A DNA stretch of 58,063 nt from Gemmatimonadota bacterium (lineage in GTDB: Bacteria; Gemmatimonadota; Gemmatimonadetes; Gemmatimonadales; Gemmatimonadaceae). Position numbers and translations under genes: made by a program. Shown piece after piece: positions 15,172 to 23,126 of this stretch; position 1 is the first letter of the stretch; each line of letters starts with the position of its first letter. The DNA lies in assembly GCA_028287285.1 (NCBI GenBank), contig JAQBPY010000142.1, forward strand, positions 1 to 58,063. The letters run 5' to 3'. The notes under the pieces are model-generated. The model was not told where the DNA came from. It made no database searches and was given only the letters and a program-made list of their open reading frames with translations.

Positions 15172-15419
15172 AGCTTCAGCTCCGGCGCACGAGCCACGCA
15201 GGCGTCTTCGCGCGCGAGGTATTCGCCGCCGCGACGGTCGCAATTGGTCTTGCCACGAACCGCAATGACCGCGACGATGATCAGCACGACGATCACCGTA
15301 AGCAGGATCGCTACCTCAGCCCCTGTCGTTTCGCCGCGGTGTCTCATGGTGTGGCTCCTGTGAGGGGACTGGGCGATCTCGTGGGCGTCGGGCTCCCATC
15401 CTCCGGTGGTGAGGCTCAT
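15168..15419 (-). CDS. Small single-pass membrane protein, 83 aa
   Basis: One strong membrane helix (EVAILLTVIVVLIIVAVIAV) followed by a basic, Cys-containing soluble tail (GKTNCDRRGGEYLAREDACV). The ATG at 15419 overlaps the previous stop; an inner ATG at residue 25 would give a shorter protein with the same helix. Unknown function. Confidence 0.6.
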   Translation of the reverse strand: MSLTTGGWEPDAHEIAQSPHRSHTMRHRGETTGAEVAILLTVIVVLIIVAVIAVRGKTNCDRRGGEYLAREDACVARAPELKL

Positions 15420-15673
15420 TGGGGAGCCCCGGAGACGGCAGGCGCGGCGTCTACTTCATCTGCGAGCGCGCTACAGTACAACGTCATCGCCGCCATGAGG
15501 ACGTCGCGCGACGCGGGTGTCAGGATCAGCGCCGCGCCGTCTTGTGTATACCGGAGGGCCTGCTGGAGTTCGTCGGCCAGCGTGACCTTCGCCGCCATCG
15601 TCGACTCGCCATCTCGCTCGAATCGGACGGTCTGGAGAGCACCGCGCTCAGTTCGTATCGCCCTGATGGTCAT
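15416..15673 (-). CDS. Small phage protein, 85 aa
   Basis: ATG at 15673 overlaps the preceding stop. Residues 26-70 are helical (AAKVTLADELQQALRYTQDG, RDVLMAAMTLYCSALADEV). No family recognised. Confidence 0.6.
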   Translation of the reverse strand: MTIRAIRTERGALQTVRFERDGESTMAAKVTLADELQQALRYTQDGAALILTPASRDVLMAAMTLYCSALADEVDAAPAVSGAPQ

Positions 15674-16392
15674 GGGTGTGGTTCCTCCTGTGAGGACGCG
15701 GCGCGGCGTCCGTCGCTCTCCGCTGCCCGCTGCATCTTTGCAAGTGCGGCAGCCAGCGAGTCGGCAGGCTGCGCACCATGCGGATCCGTGTTCGTGATCC
15801 AGTCGCTCTCATTCGGGTACTCGGTGTTGCGCTCGATTCCGATGCTCTTGAGCGCGTCGAGCACGTACTGTGGCGGTTCCGGTTCCCCTGTAGGAGCGAC
15901 GGGCTGAGAGCGCAATGCCTCTGCATTGCCGTGTACGTCCGCACAGCAGCAGTCAACGCCATGGCAGCGGTCGTCATGATGCGGACAGGCCAGCGTGCTG
16001 TCGCGAACGAGCGGCTCTGCCGCGATGCCGAGTAACGACGCTGGCCCGACGAGGCGCTCTCGCAGAGAGGTGATTTCCTCAACCGCGTCGGCCATTGTCT
16101 CGACAAAGCGCGCGTAATCGTCCCCGCGCTCGCTGAGGTCCTTCAGGTCATCGCACAGCCTTTGAACAAGCAAATCGGGTGCGGGTTGCGGCGCTCCCTG
16201 CTCGGCGTGGTTTTCTAGGACGTTCTCCACGATCGCAGCCAGCTCGTCAGTCGTGCATGCCACCATGGTTTCCGCGTCGAATGCTTCCGGCATGTTGTAC
16301 GGGAGCTCGCACACGGCCTGCGCAACCGCGCCTGCGATGAGTTTTCGGTATGTCGCTCCCTGCTCGGGGGAGGCGGCAGTGTCGGCGCTCAT
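15670..16392 (-). CDS. Phage protein of unknown function, 240 aa
   Basis: ATG at 16392 overlaps the previous stop. A helical first half (RKLIAGAVAQAVCELPYNMP, DELAAIVENVLENHAEQG, DDLKDLSERGDDYARFVETM) is followed by a Cys/His-rich spot (CPHHDDRCHGVDCCCADVHG) that may bind metal and a polar, disordered tail. The Cys/His spot resembles the one in the next upstream gene, hinting at shared ancestry. Function unknown. Confidence 0.62.
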   Translation of the reverse strand: MSADTAASPEQGATYRKLIAGAVAQAVCELPYNMPEAFDAETMVACTTDELAAIVENVLENHAEQGAPQPAPDLLVQRLCDDLKDLSERGDDYARFVETMADAVEEITSLRERLVGPASLLGIAAEPLVRDSTLACPHHDDRCHGVDCCCADVHGNAEALRSQPVAPTGEPEPPQYVLDALKSIGIERNTEYPNESDWITNTDPHGAQPADSLAAALAKMQRAAESDGRRAASSQEEPHP

Positions 16393-17231
16393 TTCACATC
16401 CTCCGGATACTCGTAGTAGCCGACGACCTCGGTCATCAGTAGGATCAGGTCAAGCGAGTGTTCCGCCACCTTGTCGGTCTGGTAAATCGTCTCACCACAT
16501 GTAATCTCGTGGGCGACGACGAAACCGCGCATCAAGCTCCAGAGTCGCCGCATCTGGTCCGGGTGCGGACCGTCCGGCGATGTCGTCTCATCTAGGGAGG
16601 ATGACACAGGAGCGCGACGATTCCACGCAAGCATTCGCGCGAGTGCCGCCTCGTTTTCAGTGAGCGCAATGAGATGTTGTTCATCACCAGACCGAGCCCA
16701 CGCCTCGCAGTTGGTGCGGTAGTCGTTCAGCAGGGTCAGGAGCTCGCGCGTCATGATAGCCTCGGTTGGCTGGTGTATGTAGCGACGCTTGTCTGACGCA
16801 ATCCAGTCCTGAACCTCGGAATGCTCTGCGGGCGTCAGCGGCGGTGTTGGCGGTGCTGTGTCTGCTACGGAGACAGTGGGGGCACCTTCGCAGCGCGGAC
16901 AGAAACCTTGGCTAGCGTACTCGCAATCACGCGGCGCGAGACAGCCGGTCGAGTCGGCGTCGGAATGCGGCCGCTTCGCGCACTGACAGAGCAGAGCAGG
17001 AATCGCGCAATCGGGACACGTCGCTGACTCTCCAGCAAGTATTGCAGGGGCGGGGGCCGGCTCGTCGTAATTCCGTGCGGCGAGTTCGGCGTCTGAGGGA
17101 CGCGAGCGCATCGGTATGTCTGGCGCTGCTTCTCTAGCGGGCATTGCAGGGGCGGGGGCGACTGGTGTTTTCGGGCCAGTCGTAGCCTCAACGGTTCGCC
17201 CCGCAAGTCCTTCGATTGTCGCGTCATCCAT
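16389..17231 (-). CDS. Cysteine-cluster phage protein, 280 aa
   Basis: ATG at 17231 overlaps the preceding stop by 8 bases. A disordered Pro/Ala-rich N-terminus leads to two Cys clusters (CPDCAIPALLCQC and CLAPRDCEYASQGFCPRCEG) likely to bind zinc. The C-terminal half is helical (TRELLTLLNDYRTNCEAWAR, ALTENEAALARMLAWN, DQMRRLWSLMRGFVVA). Could be a DNA-binding or scaffold protein; family unknown. Confidence 0.62.
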   Translation of the reverse strand: MDDATIEGLAGRTVEATTGPKTPVAPAPAMPAREAAPDIPMRSRPSDAELAARNYDEPAPAPAILAGESATCPDCAIPALLCQCAKRPHSDADSTGCLAPRDCEYASQGFCPRCEGAPTVSVADTAPPTPPLTPAEHSEVQDWIASDKRRYIHQPTEAIMTRELLTLLNDYRTNCEAWARSGDEQHLIALTENEAALARMLAWNRRAPVSSSLDETTSPDGPHPDQMRRLWSLMRGFVVAHEITCGETIYQTDKVAEHSLDLILLMTEVVGYYEYPEDVK

Positions 17232-17598
17232 CCTCAGGCACCTCCACAATCGGGGTTGTGAGCACGGTGGCGATGGCGGCGGCTCGACCAGTGGCGACAC
17301 CAAGGTTGATCGCGCTGATCCAGCGCGGATTGAATCGGTCTGGCGAGAGGTATTCCAGATGGTCGCCGTTGACCCGCCAAGTGAAGCCGCCGTCGTCGGT
17401 CTGCTCGTTAGGGATCCTCTTGAGTGGGAGAGGGAACAGACCACAAATCGCCTTCTCGGTGGCGTCGTAGATCGTGACGCGGCCATGCGCCGACCGCACA
17501 TACGTCCGCACGGCTTCGCGCTGTGCGAGTATCAGGTCCCGCGTCGCCGTTTCCCTCTCTGGTGATTCGGAGGGGATGGAATCCTGGGTGTCACTCAT
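17224..17598 (-). CDS. Phage protein of unknown function, 124 aa
   Basis: ATG at 17598 overlaps the preceding stop. Alpha/beta pattern with HGRVTIYDATEKAICGLFPL, then TWRVNGDHLEYLSPDRFNP, and a hydrophobic C-terminal stretch (AINLGVATGRAAAIATVL). No family identified. Confidence 0.6.
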   Translation of the reverse strand: MSDTQDSIPSESPERETATRDLILAQREAVRTYVRSAHGRVTIYDATEKAICGLFPLPLKRIPNEQTDDGGFTWRVNGDHLEYLSPDRFNPRWISAINLGVATGRAAAIATVLTTPIVEVPEDG

Positions 17599-17906
17599 GA
17601 CTTTGCCTTGGCTCGCTGTTTGGTGATGCGCTTCACTTCGCGTGGCTTGCTATCGGTGCGGAAGTCCACGCCGTTGTTGAATCGGACGCTGTCATTCTCC
17701 ATCTCCAGCGCGTTGTGCCACTGTGCGAGGTGCTTGCCCAGCGCGACGGGAATCTCCTTGTTCGTGCGTAACAGCTCGTCGACGGCGGCGAGATAGAGCA
17801 ACACCGACTCCGTCAGGCGTTTGATGTGCTTGTCGCGCCGCGAGATCATCCGCCGCAATTGCGCGTGCTCACATGTCGGGGTGCCGCCCTCTGGTGGGGC
17901 GCTCAC
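17595..17906 (-). CDS. Helical basic phage protein, 103 aa
   Basis: The GTG at 17906 overlaps the preceding stop (GTGA), which sets the start; the frame is open further upstream but those residues are antisense or another gene. Helical heart (LTESVLLYLAAVDELLRTNK) and a strongly basic C-terminus (KPREVKRITKQRAKAKS), suggesting nucleic-acid contact. No family. Confidence 0.55.
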   Translation of the reverse strand: MSAPPEGGTPTCEHAQLRRMISRRDKHIKRLTESVLLYLAAVDELLRTNKEIPVALGKHLAQWHNALEMENDSVRFNNGVDFRTDSKPREVKRITKQRAKAKS

Positions 17907-18160
17907 GCGAACTCTCCGGCAATTGGCTCGCGAACGGTGAAGGCTGGATCGGTCATATGCTGGAAGCGAGCTGCCGTCGCCATCGCGGCCGCCTGCTCGC
18001 GACGAATCTGCCGGAGCGATGCAGCGAGTTTTGCCTTCGCGCGGCCGCCCGCGTAGCCAATCCAAGTGCCGTTGCTGTCGCGCTCCACGAGCGCAGGCTT
18101 CTTGTCCAGCGTGTGCATGTACATCATGCGAGGCTTGGCCTTCTTTGGTGTTGCGCTCAT
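17903..18160 (-). CDS. Small phage protein, 85 aa
   Basis: ATG at 18160 overlaps the stop of the frame before it. Basic N-terminus (MSATPKKAKPRMMYMHTLDK), then KPALVERDSNGTWIGYAGGR, which looks like a small beta hairpin, and a helix (LAASLRQIRREQAAAMATAA). Unknown function. Confidence 0.6.
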   Translation of the reverse strand: MSATPKKAKPRMMYMHTLDKKPALVERDSNGTWIGYAGGRAKAKLAASLRQIRREQAAAMATAARFQHMTDPAFTVREPIAGEFA

Positions 18161-18345
18161 GGCTGTGCGGGATGGGGGGAGCGGACGATTGCTTTGCTAA
18201 GAGATGAACGACGAGGGATAGACCAAGAACGGTCAACAGCAAGAACCACAGATGTCGGGACGCCACTATTGGCGATGGCCGACAACGCCGCGTGCTCTCT
18301 TCCCATCTCACGCGGCGCTGTCCCGTTGGCGCGGTTAGTCGGCAT
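18157..18345 (-). CDS. Doubtful small gene; possible frameshifted membrane protein
   Basis: As read, ATG 18345 gives a 62-residue, Ser/Pro-rich protein (MPTNRANGTAPREMGREHAA) without clear structure, whose stop overlaps the next ATG. In the adjacent frame the same DNA encodes a convincing membrane helix (LWFLLLTVLGLSLVVHLLA). That frame would reach the same TGA if the six-G run (plus strand) near 18174-18179 were seven. I therefore suspect a base missing from the run and that the real gene is the membrane protein. Confidence 0.35.
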   Translation of the reverse strand: MPTNRANGTAPREMGREHAALSAIANSGVPTSVVLAVDRSWSIPRRSSLSKAIVRSPHPAQP

Positions 18346-18362
18346 CGCTGTCCTTGCCGGGC

Positions 18363-18491
18363 CTACTCGTTGTTCTCGCTATTGCCGTCGCCGCTGTACG
18401 ACGAGTCGCCAACGCAGGCGAACTTCACCGACTCCTGCGTGCCCGATCCCTCGACGGAACGCACCGTCATCTTCGCGCGCATGCTTCGCAT
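18363..18491 (-). CDS. Truncated phage micro-protein, 42 aa
   Basis: The frame begins MRSMRAKMTVRSVEGSG and runs to GDGNSENNE before TAG. A TGAGGA ribosome site lies about nine bases before ATG 18491. The pattern (AKM.V..V, then E.V.FA.V, then DGNSENNE) resembles a widespread small phage protein that normally continues with Tyr-Ala-Lys/Arg and another ~35 residues. Here TAG falls where that Tyr would be. Family match is from memory, so the truncation is tentative. Confidence 0.5.
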   Translation of the reverse strand: MRSMRAKMTVRSVEGSGTQESVKFACVGDSSYSGDGNSENNE

Positions 18492-18573
18492 AGCTGTATA
18501 TCCTCAGTGGTGGTTGGTCCTGCTGGCCGGACTCTCATTCGGGAGCCTCGGCGTCGAATCCGGCAAGCCTTTT

Positions 18574-18765
18574 TTACTCGCCATGGGGTGCGCTCTCTTG
18601 AATGAGCCGCGCGGGCTCAAGCGCCACTCGTATTGGCATGTCGTGACGCTCAGCCGCCGCTTCTATCTCCGCACGGATGCACTCCCAGGAACCCCGCCGC
18701 CATACTTCAGGATCGTTCGCAATCGCCTTCAGCTTATTCTCGCGCCCTGCTTCGAGTGCGCTCAT
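18574..18765 (-). CDS. Small phage protein, 63 aa
   Basis: ATG at 18765 overlaps the preceding stop. Charged and helical (RENKLKAIANDPEVWRRGSW, ECIRAEIEAAAERHDMPIRV). No family recognised. An 82-bp gap follows before the next start. Confidence 0.55.
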   Translation of the reverse strand: MSALEAGRENKLKAIANDPEVWRRGSWECIRAEIEAAAERHDMPIRVALEPARLIQESAPHGE

Positions 18766-19172
18766 GTGTTGCCGTCTCCGCGAGGAGCCGCGACAGGCGC
18801 TTCGGGCTGTAGCAATGCAAGCACGGACGCGCGGCGCTCTGGTGACATTGCCGCGAGACGGCGGTCAAGGTATGACTGCATCTTCTTGATGTCGCCCTGC
18901 GCGCGATAGTGCCCGCACGGCTCAGTGTAGACGCAGCGGCCAACCTGCCTGAGCGTGACGCCGCGTCCGCATTGTTTGCAGTGCCCGAGTGCGCGAAGAT
19001 CCGCCTCGTCGTCGTCCTTGCGCAGGTAGTCGCTCGCCCATCCGTGCGCGTCATCCGGCCTACGCTTCGCGCCAATCTTCAGTAACGGAGCAAGCCATTC
19101 TTCCCATTCGGCTGACCCGAAGTTGCCCGGCACGACGTCCGCGAGTCGCCATCCTTCCGGTGTCGTACTCAT
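18762..19172 (-). CDS. Zinc-finger-like phage protein, 136 aa
   Basis: ATG at 19172 overlaps the preceding stop. The middle carries paired Cys/His ligands (HCKQCGRG and CVYTEPCGHY), a likely zinc ribbon. A helical C-terminus (DIKKMQSYLDRRLAAMSPER) and Trp-rich N-terminus (AEWEEWLAPLL) flank it. Function unknown; a nucleic-acid-binding adaptor is plausible. Confidence 0.62.
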   Translation of the reverse strand: MSTTPEGWRLADVVPGNFGSAEWEEWLAPLLKIGAKRRPDDAHGWASDYLRKDDDEADLRALGHCKQCGRGVTLRQVGRCVYTEPCGHYRAQGDIKKMQSYLDRRLAAMSPERRASVLALLQPEAPVAAPRGDGNT

Positions 19173-19795
19173 GCCGTCCGCCCTCCAGAAGCAGGGATCT
19201 CACGCACGAGCTCACGCACGCTGTCGGGATAGCGGTAGCAGACGAAGGCATCGCCGTCAGCCTCGAACGCGCCGTCCGTGGCACAGCGACACGACGGGCC
19301 ACACGGTGTCGTCATTACATGCTCGATGAGCACGCCACACTTCACGGCCGTGTCTTGCATCCATCCGCCGTCCAAGTCTGCCAGCTCGCGGCGGCTCTCG
19401 ATCAGGCAGCGAGCGCCGAACGTCGCCAGTTTTGTCAGCGTGTCGCGACCGGCGGCTACCGCCTTTGCCGCATCCTCCGGAATGTCGTAAAGCGAACGGA
19501 ACATGGCATCCGGGATTGGCTGGAACGTCGCGCCGCTTTCAGTGCAGATGACCCAGTCACCCATTACAGCGTGCAGGTCGCCACGGTCCGATCGGATGGT
19601 GAGTTGGCCGTAGTAGTACGTCACGGGAGGATCGGTCAGCATGTCCCGCGTCCATCCCGCCTTCGCGTTCATCCACGAGAGAATGCGTTCGGCGTTGTCG
19701 TAAGTGGCGAGGAACTGCATCGCCTCGCACTGGACTGGTTTGCGCGTTACCGTGATTGTCGCGAGTGCCGCCGCTGGTGTGGTGGAGGGAGTCAT
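19169..19795 (-). CDS. Phage protein with 'GDW-I' domain, 208 aa
   Basis: ATG at 19795 overlaps the preceding stop. Residues 15-105 resemble a very common small phage domain: basic opening TVTRKPVQCEAMQFLATYDN, a strand LTIRSDRGDLHAVMGDWVIC, then PIPDAMFRSLYDIPED. The remainder is an added C-terminal part with Cys residues (CGPSCRCATDG) and HVMTTPCGPS. The biochemical function of the domain is unknown despite its abundance. Confidence 0.7.
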   Translation of the reverse strand: MTPSTTPAAALATITVTRKPVQCEAMQFLATYDNAERILSWMNAKAGWTRDMLTDPPVTYYYGQLTIRSDRGDLHAVMGDWVICTESGATFQPIPDAMFRSLYDIPEDAAKAVAAGRDTLTKLATFGARCLIESRRELADLDGGWMQDTAVKCGVLIEHVMTTPCGPSCRCATDGAFEADGDAFVCYRYPDSVRELVREIPASGGRTA

Positions 19796-20112
19796 GAGCG
19801 GGCACCTGAGTCCATCTGCATTTCGGCGCGGTTGCGCAGTTTGGTGATGACGCCGCGAAGGGCGCGCACCACATTGACTAGCCGCGCCACGTCACGCTTC
19901 CGCGACTCTTGCTCCTGCTCGTACCAGCGCTTGTAGCGGTCACGCTCGCTGGTCAGCGTTGCCCAATTCGCGGCCATCTTCTCACCGGCCGTGGCGCTGC
20001 GCTCACACGCGTCGGCAATGCGCTGGAGCGAGCCTGTGTTGATCTCCGGTTCCGTCGCATTCCATGCCCGTATGGTATAGACGTCGCGGGATGCCTCGCG
20101 GTGTGTGGTCAT
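19792..20112 (-). CDS. Coiled-coil phage protein, 106 aa
   Basis: ATG at 20112 overlaps the preceding stop; upstream residues in the same frame are antisense. Contains heptad-like helices (SLQRIADACERSATAGEKMA, RLVNVVRALRGVITKLRNRA) with a charged linker rich in Arg and Glu. No family recognised. Confidence 0.58.
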   Translation of the reverse strand: MTTHREASRDVYTIRAWNATEPEINTGSLQRIADACERSATAGEKMAANWATLTSERDRYKRWYEQEQESRKRDVARLVNVVRALRGVITKLRNRAEMQMDSGARS

Positions 20113-20549
20113 GTGTTGGTCTGGGTATCCCCGTGGGAGGCGGAAAGGGCGGCTGGCAGCGCGTCGAGCAGTTCTTCCAGCGTCTCGTATTGCGGCGGAA
20201 TGTCTGCGTCCGGATCGATGGAATCGAGCATGTACCCATCGAACTGCATGGGCGGGTAGATGAGTGCCTCCCCGTTGGTCTCCATCCACGCCGCCAGTTT
20301 TGCGATTCGTGCTGCGTCTGCTGCTCCCTGAAGGCGCAAGCGGGAGAGCTCGTCCAGCACAGCCACGAGCGTTGGGCCCATGACTAGGGACGTCCATCGG
20401 CCAACAACCCGCGATGCATTGACCAGCGCGGCGTCCGACCTTTCCGCGGCGAGTCGCTCTGTGGCAGCAATCAGTTCTTCCGTGGCGGTCCGCAGCTCTG
20501 TGATGCGCTCATCTGAGAGCGGGACGGGGGTGTCTGATATGGGGGTCAT
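20109..20549 (-). CDS. Helical phage protein, 146 aa
   Basis: ATG at 20549 overlaps the preceding stop. Two helical stretches (ERITELRTATEELIAATERL, LVAVLDELSRLRLQGAADAA) precede an acidic segment (LDSIDPDADIPPQYETLEEL). Similar in layout to phage proteins that carry coiled-coil N-termini, but the function is unknown. Confidence 0.6.
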   Translation of the reverse strand: MTPISDTPVPLSDERITELRTATEELIAATERLAAERSDAALVNASRVVGRWTSLVMGPTLVAVLDELSRLRLQGAADAARIAKLAAWMETNGEALIYPPMQFDGYMLDSIDPDADIPPQYETLEELLDALPAALSASHGDTQTNT

Positions 20550-20794
20550 GCCGACACCTGCTTAGCGCGCTGGGCCCGGCGAAACCGCTTGTTCAGCGCG
20601 GACTCAATGCGCCGCGACTGCTCGTGCAGGCTCCCACGCTTGAGGGGGTTGTTTCTTGCAGCGCGGCGTTCGTCCTCGCCCATTGGGTCCGCTTCGCCGG
20701 ATGACGCCATGGAGCGGGGGGATGCACCATCAGCAACCGCGCCGAGCATGGCCGTGAGCGCGAGTGCGTTGCTGTGTCGTCTTGTGCTTTCCAT
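20546..20794 (-). CDS. Basic small phage protein, 82 aa
   Basis: ATG at 20794 follows a 73-bp gap. The C-terminal half is highly basic (EQSRRIESALNKRFRRAQRA), suggesting nucleic-acid contact; the N-terminal half is Ala/Ser-rich. Its stop overlaps the next ATG. No family recognised. Confidence 0.5.
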   Translation of the reverse strand: MESTRRHSNALALTAMLGAVADGASPRSMASSGEADPMGEDERRAARNNPLKRGSLHEQSRRIESALNKRFRRAQRAKQVSA

Positions 20795-20867
20795 GCGGGA
20801 GCCTCGGTTTCTTGCGTTTGATTAGTGAGCGAAGCGAACGACTTCTCGGTCTATCCCTGCTGGTGTG

Positions 20868-21074
20868 TCACGAACGCGGCTCGTGGAGAATCCGGATCGG
20901 TCCGGGGGCTCGACGGCTGGCGCTCAGGCGTTTCATCTTCCGGCGACCACCCCGTGTCTTTCCGTGATCGATTGCGAGCAGGGTGTTGAGCGCTCGCTTT
21001 GCGTCAAGCATTACCGCCTCGCTGCGTGCCGCGCGTTTGGTGCGCTCGTAGGCGACGTGTTCGGCGGGGGTCAT
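20868..21074 (-). CDS. Basic small phage protein, 68 aa
   Basis: ATG at 21074 overlaps the preceding stop. Helical and basic (HVAYERTKRAARSEAVMLDA, TRGGRRKMKRLSASRR). Possibly DNA-binding. No family recognised. Confidence 0.52.
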   Translation of the reverse strand: MTPAEHVAYERTKRAARSEAVMLDAKRALNTLLAIDHGKTRGGRRKMKRLSASRRAPGPIRILHEPRS

Positions 21075-21319
21075 GCAGCCGCCTGGGTTGGATATTTCTC
21101 GGCCAGCCACTGCGTGAACGTGGGGAAGCCCGCCGCTGCGCCAGCGAGTTGCGCGGGGAGCGCCATGCGGCGACGGAATCCCCCGAGCTCACCGCTGTAC
21201 GAGGCGGTGGCATCAGCGGCCAGTTGCTTGAACTCGTCCACGTGCTCGCAGATCCAGACATCGCCTGCGTGTTCCATCGCGATGGCGTAGAACTCGGCGT
21301 CCTGCTCGTAGGTGGTCAT
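21071..21319 (-). CDS. Small phage protein downstream of helicase, 82 aa
   Basis: ATG at 21319 overlaps the helicase stop (ATGA). Sequence opens MTTYEQDAEFYAIAMEHAGD and ends FTQWLAEKYPTQAAA; largely helical and acidic. Its coupling to the helicase hints at a replication accessory role, but no motif shows it. Confidence 0.58.
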   Translation of the reverse strand: MTTYEQDAEFYAIAMEHAGDVWICEHVDEFKQLAADATASYSGELGGFRRRMALPAQLAGAAAGFPTFTQWLAEKYPTQAAA

Positions 21320-22341
21320 CCCATTTTCCTCGGGTAGCGTCCTGCTGTTGCCCACTGGTCGCGCTCCTCGAGGGGCAGGACGCGCCCATGCCGTACCGCG
21401 AGCAGGGCCTTGGCGCCCTCCCGTGAGCCGTAGTTGCGAAGCTTCATGGCAGACACGCCCATCGTGTTTGGCTCAAGCATCGCCGACACATCCCCCGTAC
21501 CGGCGCGCGCTGCGCGAACGGCCTGCTGGTACTCCTCGTCCGATTCGTCGTAGAGCTTGCCGCGCATTGGTCGAAAGAGCCCGATCATTCCAGTGGCGTT
21601 GCGCTGCTTGAGCGAGCCGAACGCCACGTGGTCCACTTTCGGCGGCAGGAACTTCGCGAGATAATCCCCTTTGCTCGCGGACATGTTGAGCTGCGACGTG
21701 AATACCAGGAGCAGGTCATTGTCCTGCGCCATGCGCAATGCGCCGTCGTTGACGTGCTTGGCGGCGTCGTAGAGGGTCTTTTTCTCGTCGCCCTCGATGT
21801 GGTCGATGTGATCCACGATCACCACGTCTGCCTTGAACGCCTTCGCTTCCTTGAGGCCGGTTTCGAGGCCGCGCATGTTGATGGCGCGAGCGCCGCTCAC
21901 CATGACTCGCTCCACGAATGGCGAACGACCCTGAGAGAGCAGTTCGGCCTTCAGCAGCTCGCGCTGCGCGCCGCCGTCCGGAAGCGTGCGCAACTGGCCG
22001 GAGAGCGCATCGCCGGGGTGCACGCCGGTCGCCATGCACGCGAGATAGGTGCGGAATTCATGCGGACGCGTCTCCAGCGCCATCACGTAGACCCGCTTGC
22101 CCTGCAACTGCCAGAGATCAACGATGCTGGAGACGAACGTCGTCTTGCCGCCGCCGGATGTCGCGCAGACAAACCAGATGTTGCCCGGGGCCATGGGTCC
22201 AGTAAGGGCATCCAGCTTGGGGAATGGCCACCGCACGAAAATGTCAGGATGGCGGTCGAGCATCGCCATGGCATCGCAGATTTGATCCGACGCCAGGACG
22301 GTCGGATGAATCGCCGGGAGTTCCTCGTCGCCGTGTGTCAT
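21316..22341 (-). CDS. dnaB: DnaB-like replicative helicase (RecA-fold ATPase)
   Basis: A 341-residue RecA-fold helicase. Walker A is ATSGGGKTTFVSS (about residue 60), the strand RVYVMALETRPHEFRTYLAC holds the DnaB-type catalytic Glu region, Walker B is ADVVIVDHIDHI, and LLLVFTSQLNMSA matches the sensor strand with Gln. The N-terminal DnaB domain is absent, so this is a short phage form comparable to gp4-type helicases without a primase. It unwinds phage DNA at the fork. ATG at 22341 overlaps the stop of the replication initiator gene. Confidence 0.85.
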   Translation of the reverse strand: MTHGDEELPAIHPTVLASDQICDAMAMLDRHPDIFVRWPFPKLDALTGPMAPGNIWFVCATSGGGKTTFVSSIVDLWQLQGKRVYVMALETRPHEFRTYLACMATGVHPGDALSGQLRTLPDGGAQRELLKAELLSQGRSPFVERVMVSGARAINMRGLETGLKEAKAFKADVVIVDHIDHIEGDEKKTLYDAAKHVNDGALRMAQDNDLLLVFTSQLNMSASKGDYLAKFLPPKVDHVAFGSLKQRNATGMIGLFRPMRGKLYDESDEEYQQAVRAARAGTGDVSAMLEPNTMGVSAMKLRNYGSREGAKALLAVRHGRVLPLEERDQWATAGRYPRKMG

Positions 22342-23126
22342 GCGGCGTTCACCTTGCCCGGCCGGGTGACCCGCTCGCCGTACTCCGTCAGCACCCCGAA
22401 TTCATCGACAATCGCGGGCGTGACCTTCGCAGCCAGTGCGCGGAATGTGTCAATGGCGCCGTTGTCCTTGAGCACCCACGCGAGTTCGTGCTTGTTGCGC
22501 TTGACGTTCCAATCGTCCGTCGCGTTGCCGATGAGCGCCTCGCACAGTTCCGTGGCGGAGTAGTGCTTCAGGGCCCGGGCGACGAGCTTGCGCGCTTTCT
22601 CGTCCGGTCGGCGGCTCGGGTGCAATTCGAGGTATTTCGCAATGACCGTTTCGACGTCGTCAGACAAAGCAGTTATTGCTTTACCTTCTTTACCTTCTTC
22701 TCTCTTGTGCCCTTGCTGTGCCCTTGCTGTGCCCTTGGCTGTGCCCTTTCCGTCGGACGCCGCAGTCCCGTCAAGCTGGTAAGCGTCATAGTTGACAATG
22801 AGATAGACGATTCCAGCGGGTGTCTCTCGCTGTGCCCTTATCCGTGCCCCTTTTTGGCATGTTCCCACCCATCCGCGGACCGACTTCAAGCTCCACATGA
22901 AGTCCGCCGCCAGCTTGCGGAGCGACACCACCAACTCGCCACGCTCCAGGTCAACCGGACCGAAAGCGGTCTGGTATCTGCGTGGGGCGAACGACGCCAG
23001 CTGGATCAGGTAGACCCACGCTTCCCACCGAGAAAGGACGCGTCGCTCGTGCCAAAACGCGTCGCCCTGATCGGCGTCGAACGCTTTTCGCGAGAGCTTG
23101 ATATAGCCAAATGGCGTCTCGATCAT
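22338..23126 (-). CDS. Phage replication initiator, O-like winged-helix protein
   Basis: A 262-residue protein. Residues 5-115 match the winged-helix N-terminus of phage replication proteins: GYIKLSRKAFDADQGD, RWEAWVYLIQLASFAPRRYQ, LERGELVVSLRKLAADFMWS, then VRGWVGTCQKGARI and VYLIVNYDAYQ. A Gly/Lys-rich linker leads to a helical C-terminus (DVETVIAKYLELHPSRRPDE, ELAWVLKDNGAIDTFRAL), likely the helicase-loading part. It would bind the origin and recruit the helicase encoded next. ATG at 23126 overlaps the previous stop. Confidence 0.82.
   Translation of the reverse strand: MIETPFGYIKLSRKAFDADQGDAFWHERRVLSRWEAWVYLIQLASFAPRRYQTAFGPVDLERGELVVSLRKLAADFMWSLKSVRGWVGTCQKGARIRAQRETPAGIVYLIVNYDAYQLDGTAASDGKGTAKGTARAQQGHKREEGKEGKAITALSDDVETVIAKYLELHPSRRPDEKARKLVARALKHYSATELCEALIGNATDDWNVKRNKHELAWVLKDNGAIDTFRALAAKVTPAIVDEFGVLTEYGERVTRPGKVNAA

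Noticed and set aside
18989-19936. Plus-strand 315-codon frame
   Set aside because: Antisense to three overlapping, coupled minus-strand genes; composition is Arg/Ala-rich and random.
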